The translations under genes and the position numbers were made by a program. Positions 9,001 to 18,374 of a stretch of 46,178 nucleotides of DNA are shown here, piece after piece. The notes beneath the pieces are model-generated. The model ran no database searches and was not told the origin of the DNA. It saw only the letters and a program-made list of their open reading frames with translations. The first letter of the stretch is position 1; every line of letters starts with the position of its first letter. This DNA is from Winogradskyella sp. (GTDB lineage: Bacteria; Bacteroidota; Bacteroidia; Flavobacteriales; Flavobacteriaceae): positions 1-46,178 of the forward strand of contig NZ_JANQOM010000085.1 of the NCBI RefSeq assembly GCF_028289625.1. Direction: 5' to 3'.

Positions 9001-11544
9001 TTATCTTACTTCAAAAGTCGCTCGTGAAACCAAGGGATCGCCCTCATATGTTATGCCTTCCAAAATTACTTGATAGGCACCAGATTTATTAGATGAATAA
9101 AAGGAAATAGAAGCTTTGCCCTCTTTTATGATTACCGTTGGCCTCCAACTAAGAACCGAAGATTTTGGATTTGGAGTATGTATATCTAGCTTATTGGTAT
9201 GATAAACAGGTTCATAAAATTTTCTTGCATGGCTGAATCCTGAATGTGTGAAATTGATGGTTCCACTATTTATCACTTTTGTAGAAATTTTCTTTTTGCT
9301 AAAGCTCTTCGTGTAAATGGCTACAATTCCACCACCTGCTCTTGAACCATATATTGCTGTCCTTGGGCCCTTCAATACATCTATAAAGTCAATTTCTGTG
9401 AAAGGCATTGATTGAATGGTCAGAGCATCTTCTACTGGAGTACCATTTAAAAGGATTAACGCCTTGCTATCTTCTTTCCTTAATGTACTTGAGCCTCGCA
9501 AATATACATCACCATTCCAAATTGAAAATCCAGGAATTCTTCCTTGGAGCATCATCAATGGGTTTTCTTTAGATGTTGATACAGGGATATCTTGAAAATC
9601 TATAGTTTGAGAGGCCTCTTTATACAGGATTCTTTTTTCGACATATCGGTCTTTTGGTCTTAGTTTTTTAGACTTTACCTCTACCTCTTCCAACTGGACC
9701 ACATCCTTATCCGTAAGGAAAGTTGTCTCGAAATTTTTGCTGCTACCAGCTACATAATCATTCAAGTCGCCTTTATTAACAGCGCTATGGAGATTGATTG
9801 AAGGACATATTGGAGGAGGTATGACAGAATCCATTTCAATAAAAAAATCTGACCTTAGGCCCTGCTTTTTTTTGCTATTTAATGATTTACTAGCATTAAT
9901 ATTTTTCGCTTGTAAAATGACAGATGTGGTATCAATAAAATTCAAGTCTTTAAAAACAAACCGTCCCTGAGCATTTGTTTTTACTTCATCAAACCCAACC
10001 TCTTGACTATTTTTATAGGAAAGGGAAACAAGCGCCATAACAGGTTTATCGCGATTATAGGAACTTTTGACGGTACCTTTTAGGGTAATACCCTTTTCTA
10101 GTTCAAATTTGTTATTCGGTTCTCTCCCATAAATTGTGTCATCAATATCAATGAATTGTCTCCAACCCTGTGTCATCATCAATATATCCAAGTTTTTTCT
10201 TCTTTGGGGATCACTAGAATTAAAGTAATAATAAGGATTCTCTATGTTTCCCTGTATTTCTGAATTCAACAACAGATACGTTTTAATATCATAATCACCA
10301 AGTTGTGTTGCATTTTCTGATATTTTTGTTACGGCCAAGGAAGTGTTTGCCATTTTTTTTGTGCTTGTTGGATGCTCTAAAGAAATATCCAATGTCACAA
10401 GTTCCTTTTTATTGTATTCATTTTTTGAAGGTGATATGTTGACTTTAGGGGTTGTTCCCTCGCCTTCAAAAAACACCAACCTTTCGGCCAAAGGGTTTTC
10501 ATTGCCATCAAAAAGTGTAAACTGGACTATGCCCTGTTGCAAGATGTCCTTGGGAACTTTTACTATTGCAACGGACCCGTCTCCTACAATTTGTGAACTA
10601 TAGACTATCCCATTTCTTTGTTTGCCAAAAAGTTTAAGACTATTGATCCCACTGGAAAGAGAGGACTGTATGTTTGCCCTATAATGATTTCCATGGTCAA
10701 CTATTTGCAAAGTTGCCCCCATATTTAAGCATGCTGGAAGATTATAAAATTCCACGACCCCATTGTGCATGATTTTGGCTCTGTATCTTTGACCTTGATT
10801 GGGTATAAGTTGGAATGTGCCCATTCCAAATTTTGAGGTTTCAAAACTTGTGATTTCTTGATTTGATGCATCTACGATCTCTCCTTCCAAATCTACTCCC
10901 ATGCCGTTTTGATTTGTCACTTTGAATCCAACTCGATTCGTAAAACCATTTACCATATGACCTCCTTCTGGGAAAAACTGTATGTCCAGTTTTTGGCCTT
11001 TTTGCGATGCTCCATCAGGGGTCATTTTAGTAGAGGGAATTGGATGTAAATTCTCAGTGGGATGATAAGGGGAGTGAATAATCAATTTTTTATGAAAAAA
11101 ACAGGAATGTCCGAAATTCCTCATATAGTTGGTGTATGCCCGTACCGTATATTCTCCCCCATAGATATCAAAAGGAAGACTGAAGTCCCCCTCACCAAAT
11201 CCATTGTCAATTTTGACCGTTTTGGAATCCACTATTGTGTTCAATGGACTTATAAGGTCAAGATGAACAACTTGGCTCAAAGCAGGCCAATGGGTGATCG
11301 CGTCTATCAGATACACCTTGAACCAAATATCCTCTTCGGCATAATAATTTGACCTGTCAAAATGAATATATACCTTTTCCGTGATAAGACTGGCCACTGT
11401 GGTCGGAGTTTCTTCAAGATAGGACGGTAGTACCTTATTGCCAAACCCGGAAAGAGAGGAAATGGATGAAAAGGAGATAATGAGAAAAAATTTGGCAAAT
11501 GCTTGATTAGGGACAAAACTTGGAAAACAAAAACTAATTTTCAC
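9001..11544 (-). CDS. MG2-domain / TonB-plug-domain surface protein
   Basis: 847 residues, start GTG at 11544; no better ATG precedes the hydrophobic signal segment (FFLIISFSSISSLSGFG). Residues about 58-160 form an MG2 (alpha-2-macroglobulin-like) domain: EKVYIHFDRSNYYAEEDIWF and GGEYTVRAYTNYMRNFG. A carboxypeptidase-regulatory-like repeat lies near 500-570 (GTVKSSYNRDKPVMALVSL). A TonB-receptor plug-like domain lies at about 645-765 (IPGFSIWNGDVYLRG, FIDVLKGPRTAIYGSRAGGG), but the 22-strand barrel is absent. Flavobacteria carry many proteins of this architecture with unknown function, probably at the outer membrane. It is alone, with a 350-base AT-rich region upstream. Confidence 0.85.
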   Translation of the reverse strand: MKISFCFPSFVPNQAFAKFFLIISFSSISSLSGFGNKVLPSYLEETPTTVASLITEKVYIHFDRSNYYAEEDIWFKVYLIDAITHWPALSQVVHLDLISPLNTIVDSKTVKIDNGFGEGDFSLPFDIYGGEYTVRAYTNYMRNFGHSCFFHKKLIIHSPYHPTENLHPIPSTKMTPDGASQKGQKLDIQFFPEGGHMVNGFTNRVGFKVTNQNGMGVDLEGEIVDASNQEITSFETSKFGMGTFQLIPNQGQRYRAKIMHNGVVEFYNLPACLNMGATLQIVDHGNHYRANIQSSLSSGINSLKLFGKQRNGIVYSSQIVGDGSVAIVKVPKDILQQGIVQFTLFDGNENPLAERLVFFEGEGTTPKVNISPSKNEYNKKELVTLDISLEHPTSTKKMANTSLAVTKISENATQLGDYDIKTYLLLNSEIQGNIENPYYYFNSSDPQRRKNLDILMMTQGWRQFIDIDDTIYGREPNNKFELEKGITLKGTVKSSYNRDKPVMALVSLSYKNSQEVGFDEVKTNAQGRFVFKDLNFIDTTSVILQAKNINASKSLNSKKKQGLRSDFFIEMDSVIPPPICPSINLHSAVNKGDLNDYVAGSSKNFETTFLTDKDVVQLEEVEVKSKKLRPKDRYVEKRILYKEASQTIDFQDIPVSTSKENPLMMLQGRIPGFSIWNGDVYLRGSSTLRKEDSKALILLNGTPVEDALTIQSMPFTEIDFIDVLKGPRTAIYGSRAGGGIVAIYTKSFSKKKISTKVINSGTINFTHSGFSHARKFYEPVYHTNKLDIHTPNPKSSVLSWRPTVIIKEGKASISFYSSNKSGAYQVILEGITYEGDPLVSRATFEVR

Positions 11545-11614
11545 TAAAGAAAGATTTTAATTATACGAAACATATATAATATCTTACAAATATTGTTCCG
11601 TAAAAATTATAAAA

Positions 11615-11669
11615 TGTTCGAAACTATCTACTCTTACATTTTCTATTTGATCAAAATGTAATTCGAACA
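11615..11669. promoter_or_regulatory. Nested inverted repeat between the MG2 gene and the serine recombinase gene
   Basis: TGTTCGAA (11615-11622) pairs with TTCGAACA (11662-11669), and inside it TACATTTT (11635-11642) pairs with AAAATGTA (11653-11660). A further imperfect partner (AGATAGCCGTTCGAC, about 11675-11689) mirrors the outer arm GTTCGAAACTATCT. Serine resolvases and invertases commonly act at inverted repeats close to their own gene, so this may be a recombination (res-like) site or an operator. It is the only notable structure in the 350-base AT-rich stretch 11545-11894, which also holds a TACTTTTG box (11734-11741) resembling the Bacteroidota -7 element but with no well-spaced -33 partner. 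Confidence 0.45.
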
Positions 11670-11894
11670 ATAAAGATAGCCGTTCGACAAAAATGATTTG
11701 ATTTGACAGGGCTGAATCTGAAGTTTATGATGATACTTTTGTAAGTTTTCCATAAAACAGGGAAACCTTCTTTCGATTTACAGCACCGTTTTTGTAAACT
11801 TTTGACATTTTACGGTTCCAACGCTCCCACAAAGTTCATTTTCCCGTACTAATTAAGTCGTTTCTATTTTGACCTTTAATTAAACTTTTAGGTC

Positions 11895-12515
11895 ATGATA
11901 TTTGGGTATGCACGAGTAAGTACAAGCGAACAGAATTTGAATCTACAAATTGATGCCTTTTTAAAGGAAGGAATCAAAGAAAGGAACATTTATACGGACA
12001 AGGTTTCTAGCACTAAAGAAGAGCGGAGAAGTCTCAAAAAGTTGTTGAACTATGTCAGGGAAGGAGATACTATCGTAGTTTGGAAACTGGACCGATTGGC
12101 CAGGAGCTTGATTCATTTTACCAAGTTGATGACGGAACTGGAGGAAAAGGGAGTGAAGTTCAAAAGCATTACCGAGCCCTTTATAGATACAACTGCAAAG
12201 TCTTCGCATTCAGAATTTATCATAAACATTTTTGCTGCTTTGGCCCAGCTGGAAAGGGACATTATTATTGAAAGAACCAAAGCAGGTCTGGAATCAGCTA
12301 GAAGACGCGGAAAAGTTTTAGGAGCTCCTAAGGGCATTAGTAAGAAAAATCAGCAAAAAGCTGTACTTTGTGAGGAGTATTTTAATGAGGGAAAACTTAC
12401 GGTTTCAGAAATATGTGAACGAATGGATATTTCCAGGGCTACTTACTACAAGTATTTAAGATTTAGGGGGCTTTCGGGGAAGCTGAGATCATATAAAACC
12501 TCTAAAACCTCTTAG
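11895..12515 (+). CDS. Serine recombinase (resolvase/invertase family)
   Basis: 206 residues, ATG start. The catalytic domain is complete: GYARVSTSEQN with nucleophile Ser9, VVWKLDRLARS with the conserved active-site Arg residues, and AQLERDIIIERTKAGLESARRRGK, the E-helix region. A C-terminal helix-turn-helix follows (LTVSEICERMDISRATYYKYL). Size and layout are those of small resolvases and DNA invertases, not of large serine integrases. No obvious invertible promoter or gene-end switching cassette is visible next to it. Its inverted repeats upstream and the unusual AT-rich genes downstream suggest that it belongs to a mobile or phase-variable block. Confidence 0.92.
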   Translation: MIFGYARVSTSEQNLNLQIDAFLKEGIKERNIYTDKVSSTKEERRSLKKLLNYVREGDTIVVWKLDRLARSLIHFTKLMTELEEKGVKFKSITEPFIDTTAKSSHSEFIINIFAALAQLERDIIIERTKAGLESARRRGKVLGAPKGISKKNQQKAVLCEEYFNEGKLTVSEICERMDISRATYYKYLRFRGLSGKLRSYKTSKTS

Positions 12516-12553
12516 GAAAATAACATTAGTATTTAAAGAAGTAAATGCTTCTT

Positions 12554-12637
12554 ATGATGAAAGTTAGTGAGCTTAGAAAATTGATACGTGAATCTGGACA
12601 AAAAGAAATTGCAGATTCTCCTAAATATTACATATGA
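12554..12637 (+). CDS. Possible 27-residue leader or remnant ORF coupled to the next gene
   Basis: ATG ATG at 12554-12559 opens a 27-codon frame with a charged, helical product (starting MMKVSELRKLIRESGQKEIA). Its TGA (12635-12637) overlaps the ATG of the next gene at 12634 as ATGA, the classic coupling arrangement. It could be a genuine small protein, a leader that couples translation, or the tail of a decayed gene. Evidence is only the overlap and the composition. Confidence 0.3.
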   Translation: MMKVSELRKLIRESGQKEIADSPKYYI

Positions 12638-13443
12638 ATAGAGATATAATGATAGGGATATTGCTTATTGGCGTAGGTGGAATTTTCGCCACATTTCTTG
12701 CATTTCTTGGGCATTATTACATTCAATTAGGCAGAAGTAAGTTAACTCAAACAATTAAGGAGGATATTATCGAAAGTCAGATTACTCAGCATGTTTTAGA
12801 ATCTGAAATAAAGTATTTGAATTTGATCGTGGATTTTGAAACTAACATATCATCTGAGGAATTCGTTGGTGAAGGCTTTCTTATTAGAATTTCTGGTTCA
12901 AATCCATCAAACAAAGAGAATCTTCAAGTATTATACTATTTAAATGAAGGATACAATGGTAATAAGGAGCCTGTGTGGAGTATAGTTAGCACTGCTTTTG
13001 CACTTAAAGAATATCAAACAAAAATAAGGACAGGCTATGGGATGCAGGTATGGGAAAGTAGTTTAACTTCAATCCCACTACCAATAAGCTTAGTAAACTC
13101 GAAAGATAAGCCTTTTAAAACAGTTAATGACTTAGATGAATGTCGAATTGAATTGTTTATGCCAAAAAATGTTGCTTTTCAAACCAAGGGTGTCAGATTA
13201 ATAGCCAATGCTGGCTCGCAATTCAAAAAACATATACTACTTTTTGAATCTTCCATCAAGAAGGGTTCTTGGGTTGATACAGATTATGATATCAATAACA
13301 ATTTTAATTTTAATATGAATCCTAAACAGGAATATGTTTGGAATTCTCAAAAAGAAGATGATAGGTGGGTGGTTCGAATTAATGATTGCAAAATAGTTAA
13401 AGATGGTTCTTATCTCCCAGATATATTTAGAACCATTTATTAG
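12634..13443 (+). CDS. Membrane-anchored protein of unknown function
   Basis: 269 residues, ATG start overlapping the preceding 27-codon frame. A single N-terminal membrane segment (IMIGILLIGVGGIFATFLAFLG, about 5-28) is followed by a short basic helix (QLGRSKLTQTIKED) and a soluble, mostly beta-type domain with no Cys-rich or catalytic signature that I recognise. The sequence is AT-rich like the genes to 18.2 kb. The topology is either N-in with a periplasmic domain or N-out with a cytoplasmic domain; the basic stretch after the helix favours a cytoplasmic C-terminal part. I do not recognise the family. Confidence 0.6.
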   Translation: MNRDIMIGILLIGVGGIFATFLAFLGHYYIQLGRSKLTQTIKEDIIESQITQHVLESEIKYLNLIVDFETNISSEEFVGEGFLIRISGSNPSNKENLQVLYYLNEGYNGNKEPVWSIVSTAFALKEYQTKIRTGYGMQVWESSLTSIPLPISLVNSKDKPFKTVNDLDECRIELFMPKNVAFQTKGVRLIANAGSQFKKHILLFESSIKKGSWVDTDYDINNNFNFNMNPKQEYVWNSQKEDDRWVVRINDCKIVKDGSYLPDIFRTIY

Positions 13444-13488
13444 AAAGAAGTCATAAAAATGCTTTTAAATTTAGAAATCTTCCTTTAT

Positions 13489-13507
13489 AAAAGTTCAAAA
13501 AAACGAT
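13489..13507 (+). repeat. Short motif AAAAGTTCAAAAAAACGAT, copy 1 of 3
   Basis: Identical to 20535-20553 and, with one base missing, to 42009-42026. Two of the three copies lie directly in front of an ATG (13506, 42036). All are in AT-rich accessory DNA on the plus strand. It could be a shared promoter or leader element, or simply a gene-boundary relic. Confidence 0.4.
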
Positions 13508-13591
13508 GAATATGATTAGAGGGTTTTACAAAAGACAGATGGATTTTGGAAAATTACCCGTATTCTTTTCATCCCTATTTTTATTTATCCA

Positions 13592-13837
13592 TTGTTCAAA
13601 GTAATTGGAAATAAGAATTTGTTTGATTCCATTTTAAACGCCAGCTGTGGCGTTTATGTTCTATTGCTCATTTTGGTCTTAATTAACAAGTCTTCCGATA
13701 CCCATAGAAAGACTATGAGAAAATGGGTGGGTGTTCTTTCTATTCTTTATGGAGTTTCTATCTCGGTGTTCTTAATTAAGATGGAATTTGAATTGACCAA
13801 TATTACTACAAGCTATTTTCAAATAATTCCTATTTGA
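13592..13837 (+). CDS. Small two-TM membrane protein, start uncertain, possibly frameshifted
   Basis: 81 residues if started at TTG 13592; the frame is open back to a TAG at 13517-13519 and reads GFWKITRILFIPIFIYPLFK before that TTG, a good hydrophobic segment. A separate frame with three ATGs (13506, 13512, 13539) encodes MNMIRGFYKRQMDFGKLPVF and ends around 13605. The most natural protein would begin in the ATG frame and cross into the second frame, so a one-base frameshift between about 13520 and 13550 is plausible. Hydrophobic segments include CGVYVLLLILVLI and VGVLSILYGVSISVFLI. No family is recognised. Confidence 0.4.
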   Translation: MFKVIGNKNLFDSILNASCGVYVLLLILVLINKSSDTHRKTMRKWVGVLSILYGVSISVFLIKMEFELTNITTSYFQIIPI

Positions 13838-14070
13838 ATATTTACAGTTCAAATTTATTTTGTTTTTACTAGTCTGGATTGAATTAAAGGCTGAAATAAT
13901 TAAATGCCGATTTGAGATTTAAAGTTTGGTAAAATTCTCATTGCTTAGTGATGAAGTCAATTTGGAACTTTTAAGTATGTCGGTTTGCAGAAGATCTAAA
14001 ATCACCCTATCTTAAATCCGAAAAGATTTCCTCCCCCTCCCTAAGAATTAGATATACAACATTTTGACTA

Positions 14071-16221
14071 ATGACAAAAAAACTAATATTTACAATATTC
14101 TGTTGTCTAATTTGTTCTTCAACAATTGACGGTGGAAGAAGATCAACAGGGAAAAGATTTGGGATAGGTTTTGCGCAAGGAATCAGACCTCTGCTTAAAG
14201 AGTTTGGAGAGGTTAATGATAAGACTTTAGAAAAATTCACAGACGACCTTCAAAAAAAAATAGTAGAAAAAGGGTTAAATAGCTTTGATACAATTGTAGA
14301 TGACGCTATTGTTGAGTTCGGTAGTTTAACAAAAGAGTTTTCGGATAGACTGGATTTAACTGCGGAAGGGGCAGCACGTCAAGCGAGGGGTGCAATAGTA
14401 GGAAGTCTTACGGTATTTTCAGAGCAGATGTGGAAAGTACTTAATGGTGTACTAGTTGTTGGTGTCGTAATAGTTATTTTGGGTTTCATGCTTAAACGAA
14501 ATGGTAGCCAAAAACCCAACTTGGTTTTCACAATCCTAGCTTGTCTGATAGGTGGATTCGTTTCATTTTACGCCTTTAGACTAATTCCTAACCCTATAAA
14601 AGATGAGGCACTACAAGCAATAAATGAACAGAAAGAAGAATTTGATATGGCTTTCGCTTCTTACAATGTTGCTGGTGCAAAGGTTGCAGGAAAGACTCTT
14701 GAACTATTGCAGCCAAATGTCGTGAAAGATCAGTATAACAAAACACACATTTCCAATAAAGCTCAAATTTTTTTGGAATTAGTCACCAACGAATATTTAA
14801 TTCAGAACTCTGGGCCAGGGTTTTCAAAAGACGACCAATTAATTGCTTATGAAAGTCAAGTTTTCCAAAGTGGATACAAAGACAATCAATTATTATCCTT
14901 GAGAAGTTTTAATTTATTTAAAAATCCAAAAAATAAAACGGATGAAATAGCATCGATGCTATATGCCTATTATATATTAAAGAATCGGGAGGGTTCTGGG
15001 ATTTTTGAAGACATGATATTTTCCATATTGAAAACCGTATATGATATTTACAACGAAGACCCTCATTTATACAGTAAATTAATCCCAGACGTAATTGCAA
15101 AAGAAGTAAGATTTCCGACTCTAAGGGATTTGGAAATCGATAGAAGTTCCATTGAAACTTTAATTTCTGAAGGAGATGATATTATCCCTAGTAACATTTT
15201 TGGTCACGTAATCCTTTTTAATGAGGAAGCCGTAAAATACAAAAGACGAATAGACTCGTACTACATAGAATTACTTGAGCTTCTTGCCCAAAATATTACT
15301 AAAAACCAAACGATTTTATTTAATGAGGAGAATCAACTTGAATCTAAATTAGAAGAAATTAAAGAAGGTGTTAATAAAGTTAATATTGAATTTCAAGAAT
15401 CTATCCGAGAGAATAGAAATGCTGGTTATAGAAATTATACGAAAGCGGCAATATATCTTGATGATACGTTAGAGAAAAGAATCTATGATATTATCAATTC
15501 CTTGAATAAAAGCCAAGAAGAGCAAAGAAAAGTTGAAATTGACAAAAATGAGGTCAGTAGGTTGATAAAAGAAAAAGCAGAGCTGGAAGAAAGCATTAAA
15601 TCAGAAGAAGAGTCAATTGAAGGAATTAGGGAATTTATTAGGCTTTTGAGAAAAGAGGGAGACAATGGTGCTGTAATTGCGGAGACAAGACGGCTTACTA
15701 AAAAGATAGACGCAAAAAATATTAATGTTGGAAAGGTGTCAAAAATCGATGCAAAGCTTGAAGGTATTGAAACGATAAAATCAAAGATGCCGTTCATTCA
15801 TTACAAGAATTCTGAGAATTCTGGACTTGCACAATGGAAACGAAATTTATTGGAACAAACAATAGAGGAGTCGATTTTAATTGACAAATTTTTGGAACTG
15901 GATTCGATAAATTATGACAAGAAAAGGTCAGGTCTTGTTGAACTTGAAAAAGCTATTGTTTACAATATCGATTTTTTTGAAGATAATACCTCAAGCCAAA
16001 AAAAGAGTTTTGAAAACTTAAGGGGAGAGAATTATTTGCCTGATTTTAAGTACAATATTTTGTTGGAGGCAATGATCGAAAATTCAATTTATAGAAAAGA
16101 CAATAATGAAAGAATATATTTTTCATATCCCCAAATATCTCCTAGCATATTTCCAACAACCAACTCTAAAAATCAATATGATGCACAATACGAATCTCAA
16201 ATTAATGATTTTGCGTTTTAA
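14071..16221 (+). CDS. Large membrane/coiled-coil protein of unknown function
   Basis: 716 residues, ATG start. An N-terminal signal-like segment (MTKKLIFTIFCCLICSSTI) is followed by an amphipathic helical region (KTLEKFTDDLQKKIVEKGL) that resembles lipid-binding helices. Two membrane segments lie at about 122-143 (VLNGVLVVGVVIVILGFML) and 150-172. The rest is helical; residues about 400-580 are rich in Glu/Lys heptads (for example EEQRKVEIDKNEVSRLIKEK) and should form a coiled coil. No enzyme motif is visible. It overlaps the next gene by 17 bases and forms an apparent operon with it and with the gene at 16661. The C-terminus may face either side of the membrane. Confidence 0.65.
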   Translation: MTKKLIFTIFCCLICSSTIDGGRRSTGKRFGIGFAQGIRPLLKEFGEVNDKTLEKFTDDLQKKIVEKGLNSFDTIVDDAIVEFGSLTKEFSDRLDLTAEGAARQARGAIVGSLTVFSEQMWKVLNGVLVVGVVIVILGFMLKRNGSQKPNLVFTILACLIGGFVSFYAFRLIPNPIKDEALQAINEQKEEFDMAFASYNVAGAKVAGKTLELLQPNVVKDQYNKTHISNKAQIFLELVTNEYLIQNSGPGFSKDDQLIAYESQVFQSGYKDNQLLSLRSFNLFKNPKNKTDEIASMLYAYYILKNREGSGIFEDMIFSILKTVYDIYNEDPHLYSKLIPDVIAKEVRFPTLRDLEIDRSSIETLISEGDDIIPSNIFGHVILFNEEAVKYKRRIDSYYIELLELLAQNITKNQTILFNEENQLESKLEEIKEGVNKVNIEFQESIRENRNAGYRNYTKAAIYLDDTLEKRIYDIINSLNKSQEEQRKVEIDKNEVSRLIKEKAELEESIKSEEESIEGIREFIRLLRKEGDNGAVIAETRRLTKKIDAKNINVGKVSKIDAKLEGIETIKSKMPFIHYKNSENSGLAQWKRNLLEQTIEESILIDKFLELDSINYDKKRSGLVELEKAIVYNIDFFEDNTSSQKKSFENLRGENYLPDFKYNILLEAMIENSIYRKDNNERIYFSYPQISPSIFPTTNSKNQYDAQYESQINDFAF

Positions 16222-16621
16222 AGTTTTCTTGCTTTTTAGTTTTTTAATGTTACAGCAATCCTGCAAATGTTGTTCTTCTGATTGTGGTGGCGGAGATAAG
16301 TGCATAATTGAATATACCCCAGTAGAGGAGGGGAAGTTTAGTTTTTATTTGGAAACTGTTCCTTTTGGTGATTGTACTACCGGTGGAGAGTGTGGCAGAA
16401 AACAAATATTCGTGAATAGAAGTACAACTCAACAACTGAAAATCAATTACACAGTCGTTGCCAGAAATACTCTTACAAATGAGGAGAGTAATCATATAAC
16501 AAAAGAGTTAACTCTAAATTCTGGGAATAGAGAAAACGTGATTTGCGAGAGAAGATGTGATTCCAATGTTATTTACATTGTTAAAATTAATTCATTAGGT
16601 GTTCAGAATAACTGCTTCTAA
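16205..16621 (+). CDS. Cysteine-rich lipoprotein, function unknown
   Basis: 138 residues from ATG at 16205; earlier in-frame ATGs lie deep inside the preceding gene. The start gives a clean lipoprotein signal: MILRFKVFLLFSFLMLQQSC, with the lipobox Cys at position 20. The mature N-terminus is unusually Cys-rich (CKCCSSDCGGGDKC), with further Cys at GDCTTGGECG and CERRCD and one near the C-terminus, suggesting several disulfides in the periplasm or at the surface. The remainder looks like a small beta domain. It is translationally linked to the preceding coiled-coil gene (17-base overlap). Confidence 0.65.
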   Translation: MILRFKVFLLFSFLMLQQSCKCCSSDCGGGDKCIIEYTPVEEGKFSFYLETVPFGDCTTGGECGRKQIFVNRSTTQQLKINYTVVARNTLTNEESNHITKELTLNSGNRENVICERRCDSNVIYIVKINSLGVQNNCF

Positions 16622-16660
16622 TCTTCATTTTCAGCATTTATTTGTTCAAATTTTAACGTA

Positions 16661-18208
16661 ATGAGATTATCAAGTTTTTTATTTATCCAGCTGTGCTGTC
16701 TATTGTATTTTGTTGGGTTAATTGGTCAGAAGACCGATATTTCTATGGATTCTTCAATGTCGAGTACTGTTGATTTTGATAACACTGATCCTAGGCAATA
16801 CATAACCATATATGAAATAAAGAATACGGAAAAACAGAAAATTTGGTTCTATCGTGAATCGGATAAAAAAGGAAATCAAACCAGAAAAATTTTAGATGTT
16901 TCTAGTGAAATTCAAATTGAGTTTGAAAAGGACAAAATTGCCTTAAACCGTAATTTTAAGGGTAATATTACAATAGAAGGGAAAATTATAAGCAAAGATG
17001 GTGGGGAAGATCCAGTTGAAGTATTCCCTTATTCAAGAATTGGAGAAGAAAAGAAAGGAGTTGGAATTCCTACAAGACCTCCTTATGAAATTGCTACAGT
17101 CTTTACGAACCTAATTATTGAATGTCTAAGAGTAGTTAAAGATACTGAAATAGTTGTTGATGATGGATTGGTCGATACAGGTGATAAAATTGAGTTAAGC
17201 ACGTTTATGGAAGATGCTGCAATTGGGGAAATTCAAAATATCAGTAATAGCGTCGGAGTAATATTGGAGTATATTAATTATTTCAAAACATCTGGCGAAC
17301 AAGCGGAAGATGCCTTTTTAGGGGTTATTAAGTTGGATTATATTGCACTTGATAAAATTGAGGAGAATTTAAAGGGACACAAGGAGAAAATAGATAAATA
17401 CCTTGAAAATCCTAGTGGGTATTTTTTGATAAATCCTTCGTCCGCACTTCCAGAGAATTTGGTGCTAAAAAATTTATATTTCCCTGCAAGAGAGGAAATA
17501 TCTAAGTTAATACAGCTTAGGGGAACTGAAATTGAGGCTCTTCTCGATGAAAGGTTTTATCGCTCTTTGAGTTTAAAAGTTGAGCATAGTGCTGATAAGG
17601 ACAAAATAATAAAGAAGCTTTCTAATATTGCAAGCAAAACAATCTATAGAGATTTAAATTATGCAACAATAAATCTTAAAAAGGAAAGAGCCTCAGAAGG
17701 TGATATATTATACATTTATGTTGCTCTAGAAGAAACCCAAAGGAGAAAGAATTCTGATAAGGGCGGAACTAAACAAATAATTTTGCCAATTGGCACATAT
17801 GAACTTAGAAATACCAAGTGGCAGGTTAATATCTCCGATTCCTTTTTTTTAGTAGACAGAATAAATGAACCTGATAATCAAACTGTTGATAATGTTTCTC
17901 CATCAAATTTCAAAGGAGCTCCGGGAGTCTCTTTGCTTTTGACCTATAGAAGAGATGGGGGCGAGAAGAATAGTTTTATCAATTTTATCGAACCATCTAT
18001 TGGAATAAATGTTTCTTATTTAGATTTCAGTACTTCAGACGATGTAGAAATAGGTACTGGTTTATTAGTTGGGTTTTTTAATAAAAAGATTTTTGTTACT
18101 GGTGGCATAAATCTTAATCAAACCGGAAATTCAGATGAGAGTCCTATGTATTGGGGGGTAGGATTTAGTTTTGCTAATCTAGTAGGTAAATTGTTAAATA
18201 AGGATTAG
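16661..18208 (+). CDS. Secreted protein with barrel-like C-terminus, function unknown
   Basis: 515 residues, ATG start, with a signal peptide (MRLSSFLFIQLCCLLYFVGL, cleavage near IGQK). The N-terminal part is polar and beta-rich; a helical middle spans about 180-300. The last about 120 residues show alternating hydrophobic strands with aromatic residues (GINVSYLDF, GTGLLVGFF, FVTGGINLNQ, YWGVGFSFANL), the pattern of a small outer-membrane beta barrel. It follows the lipoprotein gene after 39 bases, so the three genes 14071-18208 probably form one envelope-spanning unit: inner-membrane coiled coil, lipoprotein and outer-membrane partner. This is inference from topology. Confidence 0.6.
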   Translation: MRLSSFLFIQLCCLLYFVGLIGQKTDISMDSSMSSTVDFDNTDPRQYITIYEIKNTEKQKIWFYRESDKKGNQTRKILDVSSEIQIEFEKDKIALNRNFKGNITIEGKIISKDGGEDPVEVFPYSRIGEEKKGVGIPTRPPYEIATVFTNLIIECLRVVKDTEIVVDDGLVDTGDKIELSTFMEDAAIGEIQNISNSVGVILEYINYFKTSGEQAEDAFLGVIKLDYIALDKIEENLKGHKEKIDKYLENPSGYFLINPSSALPENLVLKNLYFPAREEISKLIQLRGTEIEALLDERFYRSLSLKVEHSADKDKIIKKLSNIASKTIYRDLNYATINLKKERASEGDILYIYVALEETQRRKNSDKGGTKQIILPIGTYELRNTKWQVNISDSFFLVDRINEPDNQTVDNVSPSNFKGAPGVSLLLTYRRDGGEKNSFINFIEPSIGINVSYLDFSTSDDVEIGTGLLVGFFNKKIFVTGGINLNQTGNSDESPMYWGVGFSFANLVGKLLNKD

Positions 18209-18374
18209 AGTTGTCAGTGATGATTATTTAAGTTGTAATTAATACACTTATCACTGTACGTCTTCAAACGAATTTGGTGATAGTATACACTTAATTGAAA
18301 TGAGACGGCCTAAATATTTTAATGATGAGATTAGTATCAAATTGACAAAGGTCAATTAAATGATAATCTTTTCA

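Noticed and set aside
9001..11544. Complete TonB-dependent receptor
   Set aside because: There is a plug-like domain but too little sequence after it for a 22-strand barrel.
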